Assembly: GCF_003437535.1 (NCBI RefSeq)
Contig: NZ_QSQT01000001.1
Location: forward strand, 124,001-188,000
Source: Phocaeicola plebeius
GTDB lineage: Bacteria > Bacteroidota > Bacteroidia > Bacteroidales > Bacteroidaceae
Length of the DNA stretch: 64,000 bases
Direction of reading: 5' to 3'
The translations under genes and the position numbers were made by a program. Below are positions 1-9,900 of this stretch, piece by piece. A model generated the notes under the pieces. It was given only the letters and a program-made list of their open reading frames with translations, searched no databases and was not told the DNA's origin. The number at the start of each line of letters is the position of its first letter. Position 1 is the first letter of the stretch.

Positions 1-395
1 TGTTTATCGGTACGGTGCGTCTGAAATATGTGGCTTTGTTCATGGTGGTGCTTGATTTGCTGTTCATGACTTCTGACAATGCAGGCGGGCACATCGCACA
101 TCTGGGTGGAGCACTGGCCGGATGGTGGTTTGCGGCAGGATTGCAGAGCGGCCACGATGCCACAAAATGGATAAACCTGGTGTGCGACTGGTTTGCAGGC
201 TTGCGACGTCCGGTGAAGCGTAAACCCAAGATGAAGGTGCACTACGGAGGACGTCAGGCAGATTATGAATACAATGCCCGGAAAAAGGAACGTGAGGCAG
301 AAATTGACCGGATTCTGGACAAACTGCGTAAGTCGGGCTATAACAGTCTGACGGATGACGAGAAAAAAAGCTTATTTGATGCAAGTAAGAAATGA
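1..395 (+). CDS. Rhomboid family intramembrane serine protease, C-terminal part
   Basis: The gene is cut by the left edge. The open frame enters at base 3 and reads FIGTVRLKYV before the GTG at 15, so that GTG is internal and not the real start. The visible part holds the last membrane segments of a rhomboid fold, including the GGHIAHLGGALAGW segment whose histidine is the usual partner of the catalytic serine; the GxSG serine motif must lie left of the window. A basic, charged cytoplasmic tail of about 70 residues follows. Rhomboids cleave transmembrane substrates inside the inner membrane; the substrate here is unknown. The stop overlaps the next start by 4 bases (ATGA), so the two genes are probably translationally coupled. 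Confidence 0.85.
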   Translation, partial: FIGTVRLKYVALFMVVLDLLFMTSDNAGGHIAHLGGALAGWWFAAGLQSGHDATKWINLVCDWFAGLRRPVKRKPKMKVHYGGRQADYEYNARKKEREAEIDRILDKLRKSGYNSLTDDEKKSLFDASKK

Positions 396-1450
396 GTATT
401 TGGAAACATACGTTTAGAGGAGTCTTTATTTTAGGAAACCTGGTTGTCGGGACCGGATTTTTGTGCTGTGCTTACAGTCCGCTTCTATCGCCGGTGGCTC
501 ATCCGGTGCTGGCTTGTGCGGGGTTGTTTTTTCCCTTTTTCTTGTTGGCTTTGATTGTTCTTGCAGTAGTGGGGCTGTTTCATGGATGGAAGTTTATGTG
601 CCTTCCTTTGCTGCTCTTACTGGCAGGAGGAGGGGCAGTCGCGACGTATACTCCGTTTGGAGGAGGGGAAGAACCTACGGACGGGGATGTACTGAAATTT
701 CTGACCTACAACGTTATGAATATGTACGGAGATGCGGAAAATGAATCTCGTCCCGTGCAACATTATATTCAGGAAAGTGATGCAGACGTGGTTTGTCTGC
801 AGGAGTATCAGTGGGATGCTCAAGAGACTAGGAAGGTTTTCCCTATGTATCCTTACAGAAAGTTGCTGAAAGCGTCTAACGGAAATGGGATGGCTTGCCT
901 GTCGCGATTCCCGATTCTCTCGGTAGAACAGATTCCTTATGAAAGTGGGAGTAATGCCAGTTTTTTACTTCGGCTAAACATAAAAGGGGATACACTGACG
1001 TTGATATGCAATCATCTGGAATCGAATAAACTGGATGCGCATGATAAGGAAGTATACGAGGGATTGCTGAAATCGCCTGAAGAACAGAACGTGAAATCGG
1101 ACAGTAAATACCTGTTGCATAAATTAGCTGATGCCGTGGCCATCCGTGGACCGCAGGCTGATTCGGTGGCACAGGCCATCTCCCGGCAGTCAGGTAAGTA
1201 TCTGCTGGTATGCGGTGATTTCAATGATTCTCCTATTTCGTATGCGCATCACACCATCGGAAAAGGATTGACAGATGCTTATCGTGAAGCCGGCTGGGGA
1301 CCGGGATTCTCGTATAACCGGAATTTTCTGTATTTCCGCATTGACCATTTGTTTGTGAACAAAGGATTTAAAGTATTGAAATGCCGTGTGGACAATTCCA
1401 TTTCAGCATCCGACCATTATCCGTTGTGGTGTTTGGTAGAGAAGTTATAA
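392..1450 (+). CDS. Endonuclease/exonuclease/phosphatase family membrane protein
   Basis: A 352-residue protein whose first 95 or so residues form about three hydrophobic segments, followed by an endonuclease/exonuclease/phosphatase fold. Visible motifs are LKFLTYNVMNMYG, DVVCLQEYQW (metal-binding Glu), LICNHLES, LVCGDFND (Asp/Asn of the active site) and the terminal SASDHYPLW (catalytic His). The family hydrolyses phosphodiesters in nucleic acids, phosphoinositides or sphingomyelin; the substrate cannot be told from sequence. The gene overlaps the rhomboid stop by four bases, and the M3 peptidase follows 18 bases later, so the three genes look like one operon. Confidence 0.85.
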   Translation: MSIWKHTFRGVFILGNLVVGTGFLCCAYSPLLSPVAHPVLACAGLFFPFFLLALIVLAVVGLFHGWKFMCLPLLLLLAGGGAVATYTPFGGGEEPTDGDVLKFLTYNVMNMYGDAENESRPVQHYIQESDADVVCLQEYQWDAQETRKVFPMYPYRKLLKASNGNGMACLSRFPILSVEQIPYESGSNASFLLRLNIKGDTLTLICNHLESNKLDAHDKEVYEGLLKSPEEQNVKSDSKYLLHKLADAVAIRGPQADSVAQAISRQSGKYLLVCGDFNDSPISYAHHTIGKGLTDAYREAGWGPGFSYNRNFLYFRIDHLFVNKGFKVLKCRVDNSISASDHYPLWCLVEKL

Positions 1451-1468
1451 CCTGATAATAAATAGAAG

Positions 1469-3562
1469 ATGAAGAATTTAATTTTTGCAGCAGCTATGAG
1501 TTGTATGGTATGTGCCTGCGGTCAGCAGGCGGCAGATACGGGCAATCCGTTCCTGTCAGAGTTTGAGACCCCTTATGGAACACCGGACTTTGACCGTATC
1601 AAGGTGGAACATTATGAACCGGCTTTCTTGAAAGGCATTGAGCAGCAGAATGGGGAAATCAAAGCCATTGTAGAGAACCCGGAGGAACCGAGTTTTGAGA
1701 ATACGATTGTGGCATTGGATAATAGCGGGGAGATTCTGGCTCGTGTGAGCGGTGTGTTCTTTGCTTTGACAGAAGCAGATACCAATGACGAAATGATGGC
1801 GCTGGAAGCAAAGATTGCGCCGATGCTGTCTGAACACAGTGATAATATTTTCCTGAATCAGGAGCTGTATAAGAGAGTGGCTGCTGTTCATGCTCAGGAA
1901 GAGGCTGGAAAGATTCAGCTGACCACCGAACAGCATTATCTGCTGGATAAATATTATAAGGAATTTATCCGTTCTGGTGCCGGACTGGATGCACAAAAGC
2001 AGGAACGTCTGCGTGAAATCAACAAGCAGCTTTCTACACTGACCATTGAGTTCGGTAATCATGTGTTGGCCGACAACAACGATTATCTGCTGGTGGTAGA
2101 TAAGAAAGAAGATTTGGCTGGTCTACCGGATGCAGTTATTGCAGGAGCTGCACAGGAAGCCAAGGCACACGGAAAAGACGGTAAGTGGGTATTTACTTTG
2201 CAGGAATCCAGCCGTACTCCGTTGCTCCAGTATGCTCAGAACCGTGAACTGAGAAAGAATATCTATCAGGCATATACCAGCCTGGGTAACCGTGGCAATG
2301 CCAATGACAACAAGGAAGTGCTGAAAAAGGTGCTTGCTCTTCGTCTGGAAAAGGCACAGCTGATGGGATTCAACAATTTCGCAGAGTATCAGTTGGCTGA
2401 CAACATGGCGAAGAACCCGAAAAATGCACTTGACCTGCTGTATGGCTTGTGGGAATATTCTATCAAGAATGCCAAAGCGGAAGCAGCTGAGTTACAGAAA
2501 ATCATGGACCGTGAAGGAAAAGGTGAGAAACTGGAAGCATGGGACTGGTGGTATTATGCAGAAAAGCTTCGCCAGGAGAAATATGATTTGAATGAAGATG
2601 CCATCAAGCCTTATTTCAGTCAGGAAGATGTGCACAATGGACTGTGTACGGTGGTCAACAAGTTGTATGGCATTACCTTGACTCCTTGTGATTCTATTTC
2701 TGTATATAATAAGGATGTGAAGACTTATATTGTGAAGGATGCAGACGATTCATTGTTGGGCGTGTTCTATAGCGACTACATGCCTCGTGCCAGCAAACGG
2801 AGCGGTGCCTGGATGAGTAACTTCCGTGAACAGCAGGAAGGGGTTCGTCCGTTGATTTATAATGTGGCCAGCTTTACCAAACCGGCTGGTGACCTTCCTT
2901 CCTTGCTGACAATCGATGAAGCACGCACCATGTATCATGAGTTCGGACATGCTTTGCACGGATTGCTGACTCAGTGCAAGTATAAAGGTGTGTCTGGTAC
3001 TTCTGTAGCTCAGGATTTCGTGGAACTTCCTTCACAGATTATGGAACACTGGGCTGTATCACCTGAAGTGCTGAAAATGTATGCCAAACATTACCAGACT
3101 CGTGAGGCTATTCCTGATTCTCTGATTGCCAAGATTGAAAATCAGGCATTGTTCAACCAGGGCTTTATGACTACAGAACTGTTGGCAGCTGCCATTCTGG
3201 ATATGGAAATGCACTGTCTGACTACGATGGAAGGATTCGACGTGCTTCAGTTTGAAAAACAGCTGATGGACAAATTGGGACTGATCCCGCAGGTTGCGCC
3301 TCGTTATCGTTCTACTTACTTCAACCACATCATGGGTGGTTATGCAGCTGGTTATTATAGCTATATCTGGGCTGAACGTCTGGATACAGATGCCTTTGAA
3401 GCGTTTAAGGAACATGGCTTGTTCGACCAGGCTACTGCTACCTCTTTCCGCAAGAACATTCTGGAAAAAGGTGGTTCAGACGACCCGATGAAACTGTATG
3501 TAACCTTCCGTGGGGCAGAACCCAGTCTGGATGCGTTGCTGAAGACTCGCGGATTGAAATAA
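1469..3562 (+). CDS. dcp: M3 family zinc metallopeptidase (peptidyl-dipeptidase Dcp-like), lipoprotein
   Basis: A 697-residue protein with an N-terminal lipoprotein signal (MKNLIFAAAMSCMVCACG; Cys about residue 17 as the lipid anchor). The zinc site of family M3 is present as TMYHEFGHALHGL (HEFGH), with downstream GGYAAGYYSYIWAERLDTD typical of the thimet oligopeptidase/Dcp fold. Length matches the family (about 680-700). The enzyme removes dipeptides from the C-terminus of short peptides. The lipid anchor suggests a periplasmic or outer-membrane location rather than the cytoplasmic one of E. coli Dcp. A strong terminator follows, so it ends the operon. The choice between Dcp and oligopeptidase A is by overall resemblance and is less certain than the family call. 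Confidence 0.9.
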   Translation: MKNLIFAAAMSCMVCACGQQAADTGNPFLSEFETPYGTPDFDRIKVEHYEPAFLKGIEQQNGEIKAIVENPEEPSFENTIVALDNSGEILARVSGVFFALTEADTNDEMMALEAKIAPMLSEHSDNIFLNQELYKRVAAVHAQEEAGKIQLTTEQHYLLDKYYKEFIRSGAGLDAQKQERLREINKQLSTLTIEFGNHVLADNNDYLLVVDKKEDLAGLPDAVIAGAAQEAKAHGKDGKWVFTLQESSRTPLLQYAQNRELRKNIYQAYTSLGNRGNANDNKEVLKKVLALRLEKAQLMGFNNFAEYQLADNMAKNPKNALDLLYGLWEYSIKNAKAEAAELQKIMDREGKGEKLEAWDWWYYAEKLRQEKYDLNEDAIKPYFSQEDVHNGLCTVVNKLYGITLTPCDSISVYNKDVKTYIVKDADDSLLGVFYSDYMPRASKRSGAWMSNFREQQEGVRPLIYNVASFTKPAGDLPSLLTIDEARTMYHEFGHALHGLLTQCKYKGVSGTSVAQDFVELPSQIMEHWAVSPEVLKMYAKHYQTREAIPDSLIAKIENQALFNQGFMTTELLAAAILDMEMHCLTTMEGFDVLQFEKQLMDKLGLIPQVAPRYRSTYFNHIMGGYAAGYYSYIWAERLDTDAFEAFKEHGLFDQATATSFRKNILEKGGSDDPMKLYVTFRGAEPSLDALLKTRGLK

Positions 3563-3607
3563 AATGTCCGGATAGCAGAGAAAATCTGTACAGAGTATAA
3601 CTAAAAG

Positions 3608-3650
3608 AGGGAGTATAGCTTCATTTTTGCAAGCTGTACTCCCTTTTTTA
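3608..3650 (+). terminator. Rho-independent terminator after the M3 peptidase gene
   Basis: Arms 3608-3621 and 3631-3644 are complementary over 14 positions with one G-U pair, enclosing a 9-base loop, and are followed by a run of T to 3649. Confidence 0.85.
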
Positions 3651-3704
3651 GGCTCTAAGCCTTAAATATTTACAATCCTTTCCGCATATAAATGAAAAAA
3701 AAAC

Positions 3705-3712
3705 TATATTTG
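3705..3712 (+). promoter_or_regulatory. Promoter -7 box of secDF
   Basis: TATATTTG matches the Bacteroidales -7 consensus TAnnTTTG and lies 55 bases before the secDF start, after the preceding terminator. No clear -33 TTTG was found at the usual distance. Confidence 0.65.
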
Positions 3713-3767
3713 CAACCTTGAATAAACGTATCAAATTTTAAAAGTAAATATAATAAACTAAAGTAAC

Positions 3768-6761
3768 ATGCAAAACAAAGGATTTGTAAAGGTTTTTGCG
3801 GTATTACTGACCCTTGCGTGTGCTTTTTACCTTTCGTTCTCATTCGTTACACGTTATCAGATGAACAAGGCGGCTGAGGACCCGAAAGGTTCGGCACATT
3901 ACCTGGATTCCATGCAGAATCAGAAGGTGTGGTTGGGGATTTATACGCTGAAACAATGCCGTGAGATGGAAATCGGGTTGGGTTTGGACCTGAAAGGTGG
4001 TATGAACGTCATTCTGGAAGTTTCTGTACCAGATGTAGTGAAGGCGTTGGCCGACAACAAACCGGATGAAGCTTTCAATAAAGCTGTAGCGGAAGCTGCA
4101 AAATTGCAAATTAACAGCCAGGAAGACTTTATTACGCTGTTTATCAGAGAATACAAGAAACTGGCACCGGAGGGCAAGCTTGCCGAACTCTTTGCAACTC
4201 AGCAGTTGAAGGATAAAGTAAATACCCGTAGTACTGACGCTGAAGTAGAAAAAGTATTACGTGAAGAGGTAAGTGCTGCTGTTGATAACTCATTCAATGT
4301 TTTGCGTACACGTATTGACCGTTTTGGTGTAGCTCAGCCGAACATCCAGACACTGGAAGGTAAGATGGGCCGTATCATGGTAGAATTGCCGGGTATCAAG
4401 GAACCCGAACGTGTGAGAAAACTTTTGCAGGGTTCTGCTAACCTGGAATTCTGGGAAACATTCGAAGCAAAGGACATCGTTCCGGTACTGGCTTCTGCCG
4501 ACAACCGTGCTCGTGGTTTGCTGAATGTGGAAACTCCGGCTGATTCGGCAAAGGTGGAAGCTGATACGGCCGCTGTAGCCCAGACTTCAGCAGTGTCTGC
4601 CAAAGACAGTCTGGCTGCCGCATTGAAGGGCGAAACCGCTGCCGCTTCCAGTGCGAATATCGAAGCACTGAAGAAAGAACATCCGTTGCTGGCCGTATTG
4701 CAGCTGAACCAGAGCGGAGTAGGTTGCATCGTCGGATATGCAGACTATAAGGATACTGCCGACGTAAACCGTATTCTGGATATGAAGGCCGTGAAGGAAA
4801 TCCTGCCGCGCGACCTGAAACTGATGTGGGGCGTGAAAGCCTCGGATATGGACAAGACAGGACGTATCTTCGAATTGTATGCTATCAAGTCTACAGAACG
4901 TAACGGCCGTGCACCGCTGGAAGGTGATGTGGTGACTGACGCAAGAGATGAATACGACCAGTTCAACAAGCCTTGCGTAAGCATGTCCATGAATACGGAA
5001 GGTGCCCGCCGCTGGGCTGCCCTGACCAAGAAGAACATTGGCCGGGAAATCGCCATCGTATTGGACGGATACGTGTACAGTGCTCCGCGTGTGAACTCTG
5101 AAATCACCGGAGGAAACTCGCAGATTACCGGTAACTTTACTCCGGAAGTGACGAAAGACTTGGCCAACGTATTGAAATCCGGTAAGATGCCTGCTCCTGC
5201 ACGCATCGTACAGGAAGACATCGTGGGTCCGTCTCTGGGTCAGGAATCTATTAACCAGGGTATTGTGTCTTTCATCGTGGCTCTGATTGCCCTGATGCTT
5301 TATATGTGCGTGATGTACGGACTCATTCCGGGTATGGTGGCGAACGGTGCGCTGTTCATCAACTTCTTCTTCACGCTGGGTATCCTCTCGTCATTCCAGG
5401 CTGCCTTGACGATGTCCGGTATCGCCGGTATGGTATTGTCACTGGGTATGGCCGTGGATGCGAACGTATTGATTTACGAACGTACGAAAGAAGAGCTTCG
5501 TGCAGGAAAGGGAACCAAGCAGGCCCTGGCCGAAGGTTACAAGAATGCCTTCTCTGCCATCTTCGACTCGAACCTGACTTCTATCATTACAGGTATCATC
5601 CTGTTTAACTTCGGTACTGGTCCTATCCGTGGTTTTGCCACTACCTTGATTATCGGTATCCTCTGCTCATTCTTCTCAGCTGTGTTCTTGACTCGTCTGG
5701 TTTACGAACACTTCATGAACAAGGACAAATGGCTGCACCTGACATTCACTACAGGTATTTCAAAGAACCTGATGCAGAATGTACACTATAACTTCATGGG
5801 TATTACGAAACGTTCGTTTACTATCTGGGGAGTTGTCATCGTAGTATGTATCATTTCATTCTTTGTACGTGGTCTTGCACAGAGTATCGACTTCACCGGT
5901 GGACGTAACTTCGTGGTTCAGTTTGAACAGGTTGTACAGCCGGAAACTGTACGTAGCTTGCTGCAGCCGAAAGTGGGTGATGCAAACGTGCAGGCTATTG
6001 CTTTGGGTACAGACGGTAAGACAATCCGTGTGACTACCAACTACCGTATCAACGAAGACTCTCCTACAATCGATGCCGAAATCGAAGAGTTCCTTTACAA
6101 TGCGTTGAAGGAAGGTAACCTGTTGGGAGAAGGTACCACACTGGAAATCTTCATCGACCGCGATAACCGTGCCGGAGGTTCTATCATCAGTTCCCAGAAG
6201 GTAGGTCCCAGCATTGCCGACGATATTAAGACTTCCGCCGTATGGTCAGTGGTACTGGCCTTGATTGCCATTGGTCTGTATATCTTGGTTCGTTTCAACA
6301 ACATTGCCTTCAGTATTGGTGCTACGGTTGCATTGACGGTAGATACTGTGCTGATTATCGGAGCATACTCCTTGTGTCACGGATGGATGCCGTTCTCTCT
6401 GGAAATAGACCAGACATTCATCGGAGCCATCCTGACTGCAATCGGTTATTCTATCAATGATAAGGTGGTTATCTTCGACCGTGTGCGTGAGTTCATCGGC
6501 TTGTATCCGAAACGTGACCGTACGCAATTGTTCAACGATTCGCTGAACACCACTTTGAGTCGTACCATCAACACTTCTTTCAGTACCTTGATTGTGTTGC
6601 TGAGTATCTTCATTCTGGGTGGCGACAGCATCCGCAGCTTCGCATTCGCTATGATTCTGGGTGTAGTAATCGGTACATTGTCTTCATTGTTCGTAGCTGC
6701 TCCGGTAGCTTACCTGACAATGGGTCATAAGATGCCGAAACAGGCTGGTGAAGCAGAATAA
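3768..6761 (+). CDS. secDF: Fused protein translocase subunit SecDF
   Basis: At 997 residues this is the fused SecD-SecF form common in Bacteroidota. It is an inner-membrane RND-type proton-driven motor that helps SecYEG complete protein export. The N-terminus has one membrane segment and then the SecD signature GLDLKGGMNVILEV. The SecD membrane bundle carries GMAVDANVLIYERTKEEL; the SecF half begins near residue 690 and carries SIDFTGGRNF and AIGYSINDKVVIFDRVREF. A low-complexity Ala/Ser/Asp-rich stretch at about residues 255-300 lies in the large periplasmic loop. It has its own promoter and terminator and appears monocistronic. Confidence 0.97.
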   Translation: MQNKGFVKVFAVLLTLACAFYLSFSFVTRYQMNKAAEDPKGSAHYLDSMQNQKVWLGIYTLKQCREMEIGLGLDLKGGMNVILEVSVPDVVKALADNKPDEAFNKAVAEAAKLQINSQEDFITLFIREYKKLAPEGKLAELFATQQLKDKVNTRSTDAEVEKVLREEVSAAVDNSFNVLRTRIDRFGVAQPNIQTLEGKMGRIMVELPGIKEPERVRKLLQGSANLEFWETFEAKDIVPVLASADNRARGLLNVETPADSAKVEADTAAVAQTSAVSAKDSLAAALKGETAAASSANIEALKKEHPLLAVLQLNQSGVGCIVGYADYKDTADVNRILDMKAVKEILPRDLKLMWGVKASDMDKTGRIFELYAIKSTERNGRAPLEGDVVTDARDEYDQFNKPCVSMSMNTEGARRWAALTKKNIGREIAIVLDGYVYSAPRVNSEITGGNSQITGNFTPEVTKDLANVLKSGKMPAPARIVQEDIVGPSLGQESINQGIVSFIVALIALMLYMCVMYGLIPGMVANGALFINFFFTLGILSSFQAALTMSGIAGMVLSLGMAVDANVLIYERTKEELRAGKGTKQALAEGYKNAFSAIFDSNLTSIITGIILFNFGTGPIRGFATTLIIGILCSFFSAVFLTRLVYEHFMNKDKWLHLTFTTGISKNLMQNVHYNFMGITKRSFTIWGVVIVVCIISFFVRGLAQSIDFTGGRNFVVQFEQVVQPETVRSLLQPKVGDANVQAIALGTDGKTIRVTTNYRINEDSPTIDAEIEEFLYNALKEGNLLGEGTTLEIFIDRDNRAGGSIISSQKVGPSIADDIKTSAVWSVVLALIAIGLYILVRFNNIAFSIGATVALTVDTVLIIGAYSLCHGWMPFSLEIDQTFIGAILTAIGYSINDKVVIFDRVREFIGLYPKRDRTQLFNDSLNTTLSRTINTSFSTLIVLLSIFILGGDSIRSFAFAMILGVVIGTLSSLFVAAPVAYLTMGHKMPKQAGEAE

Positions 6762-6785
6762 ATTAGAAATCTGATATAATGTTTG

Positions 6786-6823
6786 AAAGCGGCTGTTTTC
6801 CTCGTGAAAGCGGCCGCTTTTTT
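6786..6823 (+). terminator. Rho-independent terminator after secDF
   Basis: Arms AAAGCGGC (6786-6793) and GCCGCTTT (6813-6820) are perfectly complementary and are followed by a T-run. Confidence 0.8.
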
Positions 6824-6842
6824 GATGTGGTTTATGAGCATG

Positions 6843-6955
6843 AAAAAACGCCTAGGCGTTCGGATTAAAACGTCTAAGCGTTTGCTTTGAAACGTCCTTG
6901 CGTTTTGATTCAAATGTACTTGTGTTTTGAATCAAACGTAAGGACGTTTTTTATA
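6843..6955. repeat. Array of degenerate 21-23 bp palindromic units; last pair forms a terminator
   Basis: The gap between the convergent secDF and regulator genes holds about five tandem units of the form AAACG-(6-8 nt)-CGTTT followed by TGATTC or TGAATC. Neighbouring units differ by a few bases. The unit at 6889-6910 and the segment at 6930-6950 are near-perfect inverted copies and are followed by a T-run, so they could terminate transcription of either gene. The repeat character is seen directly; function is not known. Confidence 0.65.
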
Positions 6956-6960
6956 GCTGA

Positions 6961-9900
6961 TTATTCATCGACTTTCTCATCAATAGATTTACCTGTCAGT
7001 TGCTTCAAGTAATCGGAAGCAGACATGCCGAACTCTTCTTTAAAGCACTGACGGAAGTATACGTTACTGTTGATTCCTACCTTGAATGCGATTTCAGAGA
7101 TAGAATATTTTCCTTCCAACAGATACTTTTCAGCCAGCTGCATTTTGATTTTCCGGATATACTCGTTAGTTGACATACCCGTAAGTGCCTTTACCTTGCG
7201 ATAGAGTGTGGAACTGCTCATGCACATCACATTGGAAAGTACGGTAATATCTATATTTTCTGCAGCAGCTAATCCTTCGGTAATCGTATTGGTGATTTTA
7301 TCTAGGAATTCCTTGTCCAACTTGTTCATAGATTCCGTGATAATGGCCCTCTTTTCCTCCATGCTTTGTTTTTTCGGTTTGTCTGGACGGATGGCAAAGC
7401 GCTCTGATAAAAGTCGCCGCTGGGTCAGCAAATTGCTGATGCGGCTTTGCAGCAGACCGGCACTGAAAGGCTTCGTCAGATAAGAATCAGCTCCTGCCTG
7501 GTAGCCTTCCTCCTTGTCGGTAATACTGTCTTTTGCCGTTAATAGGATAACCGGAATGTGACTGGTACGAATGTCTGCTTTCAGCTTTTGACACATGACA
7601 ACCCCATTCATTACCGGCATCATAATGTCACTGACGATAATATCCGGAATACAATCTGTGGCTATTTGTAATCCTTCTTTTCCGTTAGCAGCAGTCTTTA
7701 TCTCATATAAGTCCGTAAACGAGTCGGCAATGTAGTCGCGTATGTCGGCATTGTCTTCCACCACCAGGATAATCGGGCGGGCATTTTTATCTTTATCTGC
7801 CACTTCTTGTTTCTCAATCGGCTCTTCTTCCTTTCCGTCTTGCTTGTCTGTATGTATATCTTCTCCGTGCAGGGCTTGAGGATAGGTATTGCCTGCCGGC
7901 AGGCGCAGATAGAAGGTCGTGCCGATTTCCGGCAGGCTCTTTACTTGAATGTCCCCTTCGTGCAGCTTCACCAGGTTTTTCACCAGTGCCAGTCCGATGC
8001 CTGTTCCGGAAGCCTGATGTTCTCCGCTCTCCTGATAATAGCGTTCGAAGATATGTGCCAAAGCGTCCTGTCCGATACCATAGCCGGTGTCTTCTACGGA
8101 CAGTTGCGCATAGCGTATGCCATTTTCCGTAACCCATTCGGCGCGGATACGGATATATCCTTTTTCTGTGTATTTCAACGCATTGGAAATCAGGTTGTCC
8201 AGAATCATGGTGATGACTTCCTTGTCGAAGAACAGCACCATGTTTTCCTCTTCCACCTCTATCAGAATCTGAATCTCCGGCTTGTTGTTCAGTTCCTTGT
8301 ATTTCAGTCCGGTTTCATAGACCGCGCTGGTCAGGTTCCCTTTTGTCACACACAGTCTCTTGTTCTGTGTTTCTGTCTTCCGGAAGTCCAGTATCTGGTT
8401 TATCAGATTCAGTAATCGTACGGCACTCTGATGAATAACAGAAATCCGATGATGGTCTTTGCTGGAAAGTGTATTGCTTTTTACCAAATCTTCCAATGGG
8501 CCTAAAATCAGTGTCAACGGAGTGCGCAGTTCGTGGGTAATATTGGTATAGAACCGCAGACGTTCGTCATTCAGTTCTTGTTCCTGTTCATGACTTTTCT
8601 TTTCGGATTCATATAAATACTCTAAATTTAATTTGCGTTTGTAAGCCCATAGTCCGGTGAAAAGCAGACCTACACCACTAATTACATAGAGTAATTTAGC
8701 CCACCAGGAAAGCCAGAGTGGGGGAGCAATGATAATTTCTATGGATGATATTTCGTCTGACCATTCCTGGTTTCGGATACGAGTCTTGATCATGAATTCA
8801 TATTTTCCGGGGGGTAGGTTGCGGAAAGTGACGTTGTTAGGATCCTTTACAGTGTACCAGGAGTTTTCCAGCCCTTTTAGCATATAGGCATATTCTACTC
8901 TTTCATTCAGTGAGTAATCTTGTATGCTGAATGAAATATTGAAATTGTTTTGCAGGTGTTTTAACCGTACACTTTCTTTGTTGATTAAAGAAATTTCGGT
9001 TTCATTACTGTTTTCGGAAACAAGAGGTTCAAAAACGGTTATCTTTCCGATAATGGCTTTTGGAGCCTGTCGCTTTTCCAGAATATAGCTGGGAGTGAAG
9101 TAGCAGAGCCCGTTCGTGGAGCCAAAATACATAACTCCATTTTTGCCCTTGCAGACGCTTCTTCCGGTGAAACTTGCCATTGGAATATTGTCCCTGAAAT
9201 CGTAATTGTAGATATTTTCTTCATTTCGAACAAAACAGCTGATTCCCTGATTGGTGCTGAACCAGATATTCTGGTTTTCATCTTCCTCAATGGCCCAGAT
9301 AAAGGTATTGGCCAATCCCTCATTGCGCTGGTAGACCTTATATTTCCAAGGTGAACTGTTCTCGATTTGGACAAGACCTTCTCCTGTTGCAGCCCATATA
9401 CATCCCTTTGAGTCTTCAAAAATCTGGTTGATGGTGTTGGATGGGAAGTTTAGGTAGGTGTTGAATTCTTTTAATCGTTTACCATTGGAAGCATAAAGAA
9501 ATATTCCTCTTCCGAAACTTCCTACCCATATCTGTCCTTTTTTGTCTTTCATAACCGAGCGGACCAAATTGTCAGGAGCATTGGCATTCATGTGCTGAAG
9601 AATCTTTTTAGACTCTCTGTCTATTTGAAATACGCCGTTGCTTGTTCCTACCCATATAGTGCCATTATTATCTTCGAAAAGCGAGCGTACATCCTGAGTA
9701 GATTCTTTTTCTGGGAATATTTGCTGAAATGATTTAGTCTGTATGTTATAATACATTATTCCTCCGTTGAAAATGCCAAACCAAAGATTTCCTTTTTGGT
9801 CGCATAGAGCAGTTTGTACGGAATTCCCACTAAGATGTCCACTTTCTTCTGTGTAGGTGGCTATTCTTTGTCCGTCTTTCAATATATTAATTCCTCCTCC

